This document shows positions 17,055 to 24,788 of a stretch of 38,321 nt of DNA, piece after piece; position 1 is the first letter of the stretch; the number at the start of each line of letters is the position of its first letter. The notes below the pieces were generated by a model. The model was given only the letters and a program-made list of their open reading frames with translations. It searched no databases and was not told the DNA's origin. This stretch comes from Mariniflexile sp. AS56 (GTDB lineage Bacteria; Bacteroidota; Bacteroidia; Flavobacteriales; Flavobacteriaceae). The DNA is taken from the NCBI RefSeq assembly GCF_030552475.1, contig NZ_JAUPED010000023.1, positions 1-38,321 of the forward strand, in the 5' to 3' direction. The position numbers and the translations under genes are program-made.

Positions 17055-18272
17055 TTATTTGAGGATAGGCACTTTTAAACTGATGCCTGTTTGGAAATCG
17101 GGGGCGTTATTTACCCTAAAGTCTTCTTTTACATATAAGGATAAAGTTAGGTTTGGCCTGCCGTAGGTGTAAATAAAGGTCCAGTTAGATAATGCTGTGT
17201 ATAAATTGTAAAAACCATGTTGCCAACCGCCGTTTATTTCTTGCCATTTACCAATTAGCCTATAATAATCGGCTTCCTTTCGTTTGTTGTAGCGCGATTG
17301 AATTTGGTAATTCACACTAAAGGCATGGTAGTTTTTTTGTTTTGTGAACTTTGCTATTTCAAAATCGGCTTCAAGGGTTGCTAAATATGGGTTGCTTCCT
17401 AGATCGATAACTTCTTTGAAATTAATAAGGTTTTTTCGCAACACATTCATCCCGATTCCAGCGTTGAATTCAAAATTGTTTTTTAATTCAATTTTTTTAA
17501 TAGCATTTGCAGAAACTCCTAGGTCTAAGGAAGCATTGTGCTTAGAGGTGTTAATGCCTAAGTGACTACCAAAATTGATATAAATGTTTTTAGTATGGTT
17601 TATAGCAAGAGACGGGTAGTAATTGTGATTGAGTTCGATACCGCCTAAAAAGAAGTCGTTATTATTCAATTCTAGGGTGTTTCCGTTTCTGTCTAGGTAT
17701 TTGAAGTTTACTTGGTTTAATCCGTAATAGCGCCTTCCGTAGGGGTCTTCACCGCCAGCAACGTTGCTGTGAAACCATTCAATACTTTCATCGCCGGTAA
17801 AAAGTGAAAACGGGTATTTTCCTTTGGTAATTAAAAAGGAGCGTAAAGTCAAGTCAATCTCATTTTTAGCATCAATAGGAATGTTAATGCCAATTCTAAA
17901 TTCTTTAATTACGGCATCAATAACAATGTTCATGTAATCTGCTGGCGTGGTTTCTTGATCTTTGAATTGAAAATTTCTTTGATACCAAATTAATTTACTT
18001 TGTTCCTCTCGTACTTCTGGGTCTTTTGGGATATAGGTTTCAACATACGGGTGGAAATTGTTTCCGCTTACAGAACTAAAAGAAAGTGTTGTGTTTTTTT
18101 CTGGTGCTAGTTTGAAGTTTGTATTGATACGGGAACTGAAAATTCCGAAATGATGGGTTGCTAAAATACTGGGTTTCTCAATGCCGTTTTTAATTGATAA
18201 AGTGTCTTGTTGTTGTGCTGTTAAAATGAGGCAGAAACCACAGGTAAATATAAATAATAGGTTTTTTAGCAT
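17055..18272 (-). CDS. Predicted outer-membrane beta-barrel protein of unknown function
   Basis: This 405-aa protein has a clear signal peptide (residues 1-19, ending LTAQ). The remainder has many alternating aromatic/hydrophobic strands, for example NHTKNIYINFGSHLGI and NFEFNAGIGMN, and ends in a hydrophobic strand (ISLKVPILK), consistent with a beta-barrel. The segment ESIEWFHSNVAGGEDPYGRR is distinctive. It may belong to a DUF3187-like group, but I cannot confirm that. No neighbour hints at a substrate. Confidence is good for export and fair for a barrel. Confidence 0.6.
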   Translation of the reverse strand: MLKNLLFIFTCGFCLILTAQQQDTLSIKNGIEKPSILATHHFGIFSSRINTNFKLAPEKNTTLSFSSVSGNNFHPYVETYIPKDPEVREEQSKLIWYQRNFQFKDQETTPADYMNIVIDAVIKEFRIGINIPIDAKNEIDLTLRSFLITKGKYPFSLFTGDESIEWFHSNVAGGEDPYGRRYYGLNQVNFKYLDRNGNTLELNNNDFFLGGIELNHNYYPSLAINHTKNIYINFGSHLGINTSKHNASLDLGVSANAIKKIELKNNFEFNAGIGMNVLRKNLINFKEVIDLGSNPYLATLEADFEIAKFTKQKNYHAFSVNYQIQSRYNKRKEADYYRLIGKWQEINGGWQHGFYNLYTALSNWTFIYTYGRPNLTLSLYVKEDFRVNNAPDFQTGISLKVPILK

Positions 18273-18618
18273 GCTGTAAAAATATAGAAATTTTTAGGAC
18301 TTGAAAAGTTAAGTTTTATCGGCTGTTTTTAAGGGAAATTGAGATGGTTCTGTTCTTCTTTTTCTTAAAAAATTAACATTTAATGTCGTTTGTCTTAAAT
18401 AAAATTTAAAATTTTAATTAGTAGTGTTAAACATTTCTAAATAGTTTTATTACATGGAGAAAAATGCTTCAATTTGTATAGTTATTTATTGGAAACATAT
18501 AATAATTACATAGTGGTTATTAGTTTAGTAATAAATTTAGTTTAGTTGGTTAGTTTGTAAAAGCCCAGTAATTGTAGAATTACTGGGCTTTTTATTTGTT
18601 GTAAACTTTAGTGTAAAT
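18273..18618. other. Gap of 346 bp: promoter region plus terminator
   Basis: No credible gene was found; the longest ATG-started stretch is 19 codons. The left side holds the promoter of the minus-strand outer-membrane gene, and the right side a strong hairpin. The very AT-rich 18360-18555 stretch could encode a plus-strand small RNA ending at that hairpin. Confidence 0.6.
18560..18597. terminator. Terminator after the hybrid histidine kinase
   Basis: AAAGCCCAGTAATT (18560-18573) is the exact reverse complement of AATTACTGGGCTTT (18578-18591). It lies just after the stop of the minus-strand kinase and likely ends that transcript. The better T-run, TTTTTATTTG, is on the plus strand, so it may also end a plus-strand RNA. 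Confidence 0.75.
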
Positions 18619-20676
18619 TTAAAGAATATGTTCTTCGCTATTATTAAAATGAAACTGTAAAAGCTTGTAAAGATGTTGCTTTTTAAAAGGCTTGGTTAGG
18701 TAATTATTCATACCGTTATCTATAGATTTATTAATAGCCTCGGTCGTTACATTGGCTGAAAGTCCAAAAATAATCACATTATTATCAGATTCTCTAATAA
18801 TACGTGTTGCTTCCCAACCATCCATTTCGGGCATGTGAATATCCATGAAAATTAATTGATAATTCTTCTCCTTGATTTTCTCTAAGGCGACTTTACCATT
18901 GTTTGCTTTATCTGCCTGTATCCCTATAGCTTCTAGGAATTTCTTTAATACAATAATGTTAAGGTTATTGTCATCAACAATTAACACGTTAATATCGTCT
19001 GTTTTAATTGTTTTTTTGTTTTCTGAAATTTCAACTTCTTCTTCTGTAATATCGAATAAAAAGGACAAGGTGAATTTAGAGCCTACTTGGTATTCACTTT
19101 CAACAGAAATGTCGCCACCCATCATGGAAACTAAGTTCTCGCAAATGGCTAAGCCCAGGCCGCTGCCCTCGTGTTGTTTTTTTACACTGGTTTCAATTTG
19201 CGTAAACCTATTAAAAATGGTGTGTAATTTCTCTTCAGGAATTCCAATACCCGTATCTTCAATACTAATAATTAGTTTTAGTTTGTCTTTTATAACGGTT
19301 TCAGTGCAGGTTATGGTAATGCCTCCTTCTTTAGTGAATTTTAGGGCGTTTTTTAATATGTTGTTTATTACTTGAATGAGTTTGTTTAAGTCGCCAGTAA
19401 CGGTTAAATCTAAAACATTCTCAAAATTCGTTTTTAAATAAAGATTCTTTTTAACGAATAAGAACTGATTAACTTCAGCTAGTTCTTTAATTTTTTTAAT
19501 GGGGCTGAAAACAATGTTGTTTAATTCTGTTTTACCCGACTCGATTTTATCAATTTCTAAAATGTCATTTACAAGATTTAAAAGATTACTTGAAGATTTG
19601 TCCATTAAATCGACATACTCTTTGTTGGTGTCGTTTAATTCTTCGTCTTTTAAAAGTTCAATAAAACCAATAATAGCATGTAAAGGCGTTCTAATTTCAT
19701 GGCTCATATTCGATAAAAAATCGGTTTTTGCCTGCGACGCTTTATTTGCTCTGTCTTTTTCGTTGTTTAATTGATCATTTAATTTAATTAACGATGCATT
19801 GGATTCTCTAGCGAGTATAGTACCTTTTCTGGCTCTTATATAAAAGTAAATTAATAAAGAAGCTATAAAGGCTAAAAACAGGCCTACAATAAGAGCGATG
19901 GTAGTCACTATTTTTCCTTCTGCCATTAATAGGTTTTCCGAAGGGTATACATTTAATCGCCATGCTTGATTTTGTAATTGATCAATTTGTATGGTTGTTG
20001 TATACACAATCTCGCGTTCTGATTTAAGACGTATATTATTGTTAGCTTCATAAAAAAGCAGCCCTTTATTGTCATAAATTTCTACGGCATATTGGTCTTC
20101 TAGATAGTTAACTAAACGGTCGAAATTACTGTTAAAGTCCATGCCAGCAGTAATTGTTCCTTGGAAAGTATTGTCGAAATATACGGGAACATCTACCAGA
20201 AAGGCATTACCGGTTTGAGTTAGTTTTAACCAAGAAGTAATGTTGGTTTTTCGGCTTTTGGCATGTTTAACCCATTCTGTTTTGCGGTAATCAAATTTAG
20301 AAATATCTAAGTTTAAGGCACTTTCGTTACCTTTTAATGGATTTATTTTTCTAATAACCATGAGGCTATCTATCCATTCAATAAATTTGAAGGTACTGTC
20401 TTGCTTTAAAATTAAATCGGAATCATGTTCCCAGTTTTTAAAATAAACACCGTTAGTGAATTCTAGTCTGCTTTTAACATTTTCAAGTTTTGAAATATCA
20501 GACTTGATGATGTTGTTGAATTCTTCCGAAATTAATTTTCCAGTATGTAATAAATCTTCTTCTATAACCGCATAATACTTGTTTATAGAAGTAAGATAAA
20601 TAGAGATTATAAGAGTTACGAGAACAAAAAAAGTGGTAATAGCAATTATTAAATCTAACTGTATTTTTTTAAACAT
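18619..20676 (-). CDS. Membrane hybrid sensor histidine kinase with C-terminal receiver
   Basis: This is a 685-aa inner-membrane kinase. A transmembrane segment spans about residues 9-30. A periplasmic sensor of about 220 residues resembles a Cache/PDC-type domain (WVKHAKSRKTNITSWLKL...FLVDVPVYF). A second transmembrane segment lies at 258-280, followed by a coiled region. HisKA has His326 in FLSNMSHEIRTPLHAIIGF. HATPase_c has DTGIGIP (474-480) and GSGLGLA (504-510). The receiver has the acidic pair DD (568-569), phospho-acceptor Asp612 in MDIHMPEMDG and Lys662. No DNA-binding domain exists, so output needs a phosphotransfer partner. lysS lies 59 bp upstream and may share the transcript. Confidence 0.92.
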   Translation of the reverse strand: MFKKIQLDLIIAITTFFVLVTLIISIYLTSINKYYAVIEEDLLHTGKLISEEFNNIIKSDISKLENVKSRLEFTNGVYFKNWEHDSDLILKQDSTFKFIEWIDSLMVIRKINPLKGNESALNLDISKFDYRKTEWVKHAKSRKTNITSWLKLTQTGNAFLVDVPVYFDNTFQGTITAGMDFNSNFDRLVNYLEDQYAVEIYDNKGLLFYEANNNIRLKSEREIVYTTTIQIDQLQNQAWRLNVYPSENLLMAEGKIVTTIALIVGLFLAFIASLLIYFYIRARKGTILARESNASLIKLNDQLNNEKDRANKASQAKTDFLSNMSHEIRTPLHAIIGFIELLKDEELNDTNKEYVDLMDKSSSNLLNLVNDILEIDKIESGKTELNNIVFSPIKKIKELAEVNQFLFVKKNLYLKTNFENVLDLTVTGDLNKLIQVINNILKNALKFTKEGGITITCTETVIKDKLKLIISIEDTGIGIPEEKLHTIFNRFTQIETSVKKQHEGSGLGLAICENLVSMMGGDISVESEYQVGSKFTLSFLFDITEEEVEISENKKTIKTDDINVLIVDDNNLNIIVLKKFLEAIGIQADKANNGKVALEKIKEKNYQLIFMDIHMPEMDGWEATRIIRESDNNVIIFGLSANVTTEAINKSIDNGMNNYLTKPFKKQHLYKLLQFHFNNSEEHIL

Positions 20677-20735
20677 GAACTATGACCACTTTTTCTATTA
20701 AATTATAGGGATTTTGAAAATTGTAGTTAACAATA

Positions 20736-22430
20736 TTAAGAAATTAATTCAACAATTAAGTCATCGTCCGTTTTCGTAACGCTTGCCAGTTTGTGTTTGG
20801 TTAATCCTTTAATACCTTTATCCCAAGCTTTGTTGCTTAATCCTGACTGTGATTTTAGTTCGGTTAAACTTAGACTTTTTTGAATTTTTAATACCTCAAA
20901 GATTGCTTTTTCAGCATCACTTAGGTCTACTGATTTTTTCTCCGGACGCATTTGCGGGAAGAATAACACTTCTTGTATCGATTGGTTATTGGTTAGAAAC
21001 ATAATTAATCGGTCCATACCAATACCCATACCAGATGTTGGAGGCATTCCGTATTCCAAGGCACGTAAAAAGTCGTAATCAATGGTTCCCGTAGCTTCAA
21101 CATCACCTTTTTTGGCTAATTCCAATTGGTGCTCAAAACGTTCGCGTTGGTCTATAGGGTCGTTAAGTTCAGAATACGCATTTGCGATTTCTTTACCACA
21201 AACCATCAACTCAAAACGTTCTGTTAATTCTGGGTTTTCTCTATGCTCTTTACATAAAGGGCTCATCTCTTTCGGGTAGTCTGTAATGTATGTTGGCTGT
21301 ATGTAGTTGCCCTCACATTTTTCACCAAAAATTTCATCAATCAACTTACCTTTACCCATGGTGTCATCAACTTCAATGCCCATGCCTTTAGCAGCAGTTC
21401 TAATTTCATCTTCGGTTTTTCCAATAATATCAAAACCTGTAAATTCTTTTATAGAATCGGCCATAGTTATACGAGCGTATGGCGCTTTGAAATCTACTTC
21501 ATGTTTGCCAAAAGTAGCTTTTGTTGTTCCGTTTACGGCAATTGCACAATGCTCTAGTAAGCGTTCGCAAAAATCCATCATCCAGTTGTAGTCTTTATAA
21601 GCTACATAAATTTCCATGGCAGTAAACTCAGGGTTATGGGTTCTATCCATACCTTCGTTTCTAAAGTTTTTAGAAAACTCATAAACACCATCAAAACCAC
21701 CAACAATTAATCGTTTTAAATACAGCTCGTTAGCAATTCGCATGTACAACGGAATATCTAAAGCATTATGGTGCGTAGAAAACGGACGTGCAGCAGCACC
21801 ACCCGGAATAGGTTGTAAAACAGGTGTTTCTACTTCAAAATAACCAGAGTCGTTAAAAAACTGACGCATGGCATTGAATAATTTAGTACGCTTTACAAAT
21901 ACGTTTTTAACATGTGGGTTAACCACTAAATCGGCATAACGCTGTCTATAACGTTGTTCAGGATCTGTAAAAGCATCAAATACCACTCCATCTTTTTCTT
22001 TTGGTAGAGGTAAAGGTTTTAGAGCCTTACTTAATAAGGTAAAGTCTTTAACACGAATACTTTTTTCACCAACTTGAGTGGTAAATAATTCGCCCTCAAT
22101 TCCAACAAAATCGCCAAAATCTAAAAGCTTTTTAAATACTTCGTTGTATTTTATTTTATCATCGCCTGGGCAAATTTCATCACGGTTGAAATACACTTGT
22201 ATCTTACCATCGGCATCTTGTACATCAGCAAAACTAGCTTTCCCTTGCACCTTAATCATCATTAATCTACCAGCGATAACCACCTTTTTACCTACTTCAA
22301 AATCATTCTTAATCTGTTTCGATGTGTGTGTTACGGGGTATAAATCAGCAGGATAGGGGTTGATACCTAATTCGCGTAGTTTTCCTAGTTTTTCTCTTCG
22401 TACAAGCTCTTGCTCTGATAATTGCGACAT
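20736..22430 (-). CDS. lysS: Lysyl-tRNA synthetase, class II
   Basis: This enzyme charges tRNA-Lys in the cytosol. At 564 aa it is longer than the roughly 500-aa E. coli enzyme. The N-terminal OB-fold anticodon-binding domain covers about residues 50-135. Class II motif 2 is FRNEGMDRTHNPEF (256-269), and motif 3 is GMGIGMDRLIMF (467-478). The catalytic core ends near MRPE (497). An extra ~67-residue tail (498-564) looks like a helical, winged-helix-like domain (LSLTELKSQSGLSNKAWDKG). A Bacteroidota -7 box lies 30 bp upstream of the ATG. Confidence 0.96.
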   Translation of the reverse strand: MSQLSEQELVRREKLGKLRELGINPYPADLYPVTHTSKQIKNDFEVGKKVVIAGRLMMIKVQGKASFADVQDADGKIQVYFNRDEICPGDDKIKYNEVFKKLLDFGDFVGIEGELFTTQVGEKSIRVKDFTLLSKALKPLPLPKEKDGVVFDAFTDPEQRYRQRYADLVVNPHVKNVFVKRTKLFNAMRQFFNDSGYFEVETPVLQPIPGGAAARPFSTHHNALDIPLYMRIANELYLKRLIVGGFDGVYEFSKNFRNEGMDRTHNPEFTAMEIYVAYKDYNWMMDFCERLLEHCAIAVNGTTKATFGKHEVDFKAPYARITMADSIKEFTGFDIIGKTEDEIRTAAKGMGIEVDDTMGKGKLIDEIFGEKCEGNYIQPTYITDYPKEMSPLCKEHRENPELTERFELMVCGKEIANAYSELNDPIDQRERFEHQLELAKKGDVEATGTIDYDFLRALEYGMPPTSGMGIGMDRLIMFLTNNQSIQEVLFFPQMRPEKKSVDLSDAEKAIFEVLKIQKSLSLTELKSQSGLSNKAWDKGIKGLTKHKLASVTKTDDDLIVELIS

Positions 22431-22460
22431 ATTCTAAATTTCTGAGTAATTTTAAAGGCA

Positions 22461-22468
22461 CAAAGATA
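22461..22468 (-). promoter_or_regulatory. Candidate -7 promoter element for lysS
   Basis: On the minus strand this reads TATCTTTG, a perfect match to the Bacteroidota -7 consensus TAnnTTTG, 30 bp from the lysS ATG. No clean TTTG -33 element was found at standard spacing. Confidence 0.5.
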
Positions 22469-22500
22469 CTATTAAAAGCGGGCTTATAAAACAATTTTTT

Positions 22501-22586
22501 GGGCGTTACCCTAAGGGGGCGGGCTATACGTTACAATCTTTTTGTTCGTGCCTCTCAAAAAGGATTTTCACTGCTATCTCTAACGC
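22501..22586. repeat. Palindromic intergenic repeat element (REP-like) of Flavobacteria type
   Basis: The 86-bp element begins GGGCGTTACCC and ends CTAACGC. Terminal inverted repeats are GCGTTA (22503-22508) and TAACGC (22581-22586), and an inner stem is CTTTTTG (22538-22544) with CAAAAAG (22556-22562). The GC-rich GGGGGCGGGCTATACG segment stands out in AT-rich surroundings. From memory, very similar elements recur between genes in Flavobacteriaceae genomes. No copy elsewhere in this window was seen. Confidence 0.55.
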
Positions 22587-22676
22587 AATTACAGGTGCGA
22601 TGTGTCGGTAAAAGTGTAACAAATAGCCTGTTTTTACGTCAAATAAGTAATCATCAATTAAAAATCATCAATCAAT

Positions 22677-22835
22677 ATGAGTTTCTGGAGAGTTTTACTA
22701 GCTATTATATGTCCGCCTTTAGCCGTTATAGGTAAGGGCTGTGGCTCTATTTTAATCGTGTTTTTGTTATGGCTTTGTGGCTGGGTTCCCGGTGTTATTG
22801 CCGCTTTGGTTATACTGAATAATCCAAAAAATTAA
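22677..22835 (+). CDS. YqaE/Pmp3-family small membrane protein
   Basis: This 52-aa gene reads from ATG 22677 to TAA 22833-22835. The product has two hydrophobic helices: VLLAIICPPLAVIG (residues 6-19) and about 23-48, which includes LCGWVPGVIAALVIL. The PPL and GWxPGVIxAL signatures are those of the YqaE/Pmp3 (UPF0057) family. These are small inner-membrane proteins linked in yeast and plants to membrane potential and salt stress; the bacterial role is unclear. It is followed after 39 bp, which include a candidate -7 box, by a lipoprotein gene on the same strand. Confidence 0.88.
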   Translation: MSFWRVLLAIICPPLAVIGKGCGSILIVFLLWLCGWVPGVIAALVILNNPKN

Positions 22836-22838
22836 GCC

Positions 22839-22846
22839 TATATTTG
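22839..22846 (+). promoter_or_regulatory. Candidate -7 promoter element for the lipoprotein-lipB pair
   Basis: TATATTTG matches the TAnnTTTG consensus and lies 28 bp before the ATG at 22875. A TTTG at 22805 is 30 bp away, too far for an ideal -33 element, so the match is only partial. Confidence 0.45.
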
Positions 22847-22874
22847 TTTATCTAAATTTAAAACACAATAATTT

Positions 22875-23615
22875 ATGAGAAGGTTTTTAGTCCTTTTATG
22901 CTTGGTGGTTTTTACTAGTTGCCAATTTTCTGAGAATATTTATATAAATGCAGATGGTTCTGGTAAGATGGAATTTTCGTTTGATGGAAGCCAACTTATG
23001 CAAATGGCAGGCGATAAAATAAGTGAGAGCCAAGAAAAGGCGATGGATTCAACCTTCAGTTTTAAGGAGCTATTCGATACCATGCGCGATAGCATTTCTA
23101 ATCTATCAAAAGAAGAGCAACAAAAACTAAAAAGGTTAGAGGCTTTTAATATGCATATGGTGATGGATCCTAAAACCTCGCAGATGAAGTTCGATATGTT
23201 TACAGATTTCAAGAAAGTAAGTGAACTTCAAGATATGTTTAAGGCTATGAAAAGCTTTGGAGACATTAAAGGAAAGGAACAAGCTAAAAGCGCCAACAAC
23301 CCATTTTCATCTTTGGGAGGTGATGGTAGCACGGAGTTAGATTATAAATACGATGGTAAAACATTTAAACGTACGGCACGAATAGTAGACAAAGAGGCTT
23401 ATAAACAAGTTACGGATAGTATAGGGCAAATGGCGATGATGTTTGGCTCTTCAAAATACAAGCTAAACTACCATTTCCCGAAGCGCATAAAATCGGTTTC
23501 AAACCCAACAGCGATGTTTAGTAGTGATAGAAAAAGTTTTACCATAGAATTTGGTTTTATGGACTATATAACCAACCCAGAAGCTTTAAATTTAGAAGTA
23601 ATATTAGAAAATTAA
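22875..23615 (+). CDS. Predicted lipoprotein of unknown function
   Basis: This 246-aa protein has a lipoprotein signal ending in the lipobox VFTSC (Cys16). The mature protein begins with SENIYINADGSGKMEFSFDG and is otherwise Met- and Lys-rich. A long probable helix covers about residues 55-125 (LSKEEQQKLKRLEAFN), and the C-terminal part (about 150-246) looks beta-rich (TELDYKYDGKTFKRTARI). I do not recognise the family. It lies 4 bp upstream of lipB, so the two are probably cotranscribed, though a functional link to lipoylation is not implied. Confidence 0.75.
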   Translation: MRRFLVLLCLVVFTSCQFSENIYINADGSGKMEFSFDGSQLMQMAGDKISESQEKAMDSTFSFKELFDTMRDSISNLSKEEQQKLKRLEAFNMHMVMDPKTSQMKFDMFTDFKKVSELQDMFKAMKSFGDIKGKEQAKSANNPFSSLGGDGSTELDYKYDGKTFKRTARIVDKEAYKQVTDSIGQMAMMFGSSKYKLNYHFPKRIKSVSNPTAMFSSDRKSFTIEFGFMDYITNPEALNLEVILEN

Positions 23616-23619
23616 AGTA

Positions 23620-24324
23620 TTGAATAAAACCATAGAAATACAAGATTTAGGTTTAAAGGACTATAAACAAACTTGGGATTACCAAGAGCAATTGTTTAAA
23701 AGTATAGTAGATACTAAAATTAAGAATAGGCGAGAAGAAGCAGTAGTAAAAACCAATAATTATTTTTTGCTTGTAGAGCACCCGCATGTGTATACTTTGG
23801 GTAAAAGTGGCGACATGTCGAACTTGCTTTTAAATGAAAAACAACTTACCGAGAAAGGGGCAACCTTCTATAAAATAAATAGAGGAGGCGATATTACATA
23901 TCACGGGCCAGGTCAAATAGTAGGGTATCCTATTTTAGATTTAGATAACTTTTTTACAGATATCCATAAATACCTTCGGTTTTTAGAAGAAATGATCATC
24001 TTAACCCTTGCGGAATATGGCTTAAAGGCTGGAAGAAGTGAAGGTGAAACAGGTGTTTGGTTGGATGTAGGAACACCGTTTGCCCGAAAAATTTGTGCTA
24101 TGGGTGTACGTGCCAGTCGTTGGGTTACAATGCATGGCTTCGCTTTGAATGTGAATGCTAACTTGGGGTATTTTGATAATATTATACCTTGTGGAATTCG
24201 CGGGAAGGCAGTCACCTCATTACAGGTAGAACTAGGTGTAGATAAAGTAGATGAAGCTGAAGTGAAAGAAAAACTGCTGAAGCATTTTAGTGCGCTTTTT
24301 GAAGCAGAGTTATTTCAAAACTAA
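23620..24324 (+). CDS. lipB: Lipoyl(octanoyl) transferase
   Basis: LipB moves the octanoyl group from octanoyl-ACP to lipoyl domains of 2-oxoacid dehydrogenases, in the cytosol. The family signature RGGDITYHGPGQIVGYPI spans residues 88-105. Catalytic residues are Lys157 in ARKICAMGVR and Cys191 in IIPCGIRGKAVTS, the acyl-thioester cysteine and its lysine partner. At 234 aa it is slightly longer than E. coli LipB. The start is TTG at 23620, 4 bp after the upstream stop; no ATG or GTG lies in frame between them, and later ATGs would remove conserved N-terminal sequence. A strong terminator follows. Confidence 0.95.
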   Translation: MNKTIEIQDLGLKDYKQTWDYQEQLFKSIVDTKIKNRREEAVVKTNNYFLLVEHPHVYTLGKSGDMSNLLLNEKQLTEKGATFYKINRGGDITYHGPGQIVGYPILDLDNFFTDIHKYLRFLEEMIILTLAEYGLKAGRSEGETGVWLDVGTPFARKICAMGVRASRWVTMHGFALNVNANLGYFDNIIPCGIRGKAVTSLQVELGVDKVDEAEVKEKLLKHFSALFEAELFQN

Positions 24325-24333
24325 TTATAATAT

Positions 24334-24377
24334 AAAAAAAGAGCGCTTAAATATTTTTAAGCGCTCTTTTTTTATTT
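24334..24377. terminator. Bidirectional terminator between lipB and the response regulator
   Basis: GAGCGCTTAAA (24341-24351) pairs with TTTAAGCGCTC (24356-24366), flanked by seven As and seven Ts. It serves convergent transcripts from both sides. Confidence 0.85.
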
Positions 24378-24395
24378 GACATCCATTAGGATGTA

Positions 24396-24788
24396 TTACA
24401 TGTTTAAAATAATATCCTTTAGCTTATCTAACGAAACAGGTTTAACAATATAATTACTATTCATATTGTATTGTTCAGCACGTTCCATATCTTTTTGACT
24501 ATCCGAACTTGTTAGAATGTATATGTTTATTTTCTGTTTAGTAGGGATTTCTTTGAAGGCATCTAAAAATTGCCATCCATCCCAAATAGGCATATTTAAA
24601 TCTAATAAAATTAATTCTGGTAAATTTTTCCCACTAGCTATTATGGCTTTTAATTTATCGAAGGCATCTTTTCCGTTAGAACATATTAAAATAGACTCCA
24701 CAATACCTGTTAAATTTAGGTACCGCTTTGTAATATAAACATGGGTTGGATCATCTTCTATGATACATGCTAAATTAATTTTTTTCAT
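24396..24788 (-). CDS. Single-domain response regulator (REC only)
   Basis: This 130-aa protein is a stand-alone receiver domain of the CheY type. The acidic cluster EDD lies at residues 11-13, the phospho-acceptor Asp63 in LLDLNMP, Thr/Ser in ILTSSDS (91-97), and the conserved Lys116 in VKPVS. There is no output domain, so it must act by protein contact or pass the phosphoryl group on. It overlaps the end of the upstream PAS kinase gene by 14 bp, a translational coupling that marks the two as a pair. Confidence 0.92.
   Translation of the reverse strand: MKKINLACIIEDDPTHVYITKRYLNLTGIVESILICSNGKDAFDKLKAIIASGKNLPELILLDLNMPIWDGWQFLDAFKEIPTKQKINIYILTSSDSQKDMERAEQYNMNSNYIVKPVSLDKLKDIILNM

Noticed and set aside
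18872-19375. 167-codon plus-strand reading frame
   Set aside because: It is antisense to the kinase and receiver domains of the hybrid kinase and shows no known motif.
22499-22735. 78-codon plus-strand reading frame
   Set aside because: It crosses the palindromic element and overlaps the YqaE/Pmp3 gene in a different frame. It is likely a misread of the repeat.
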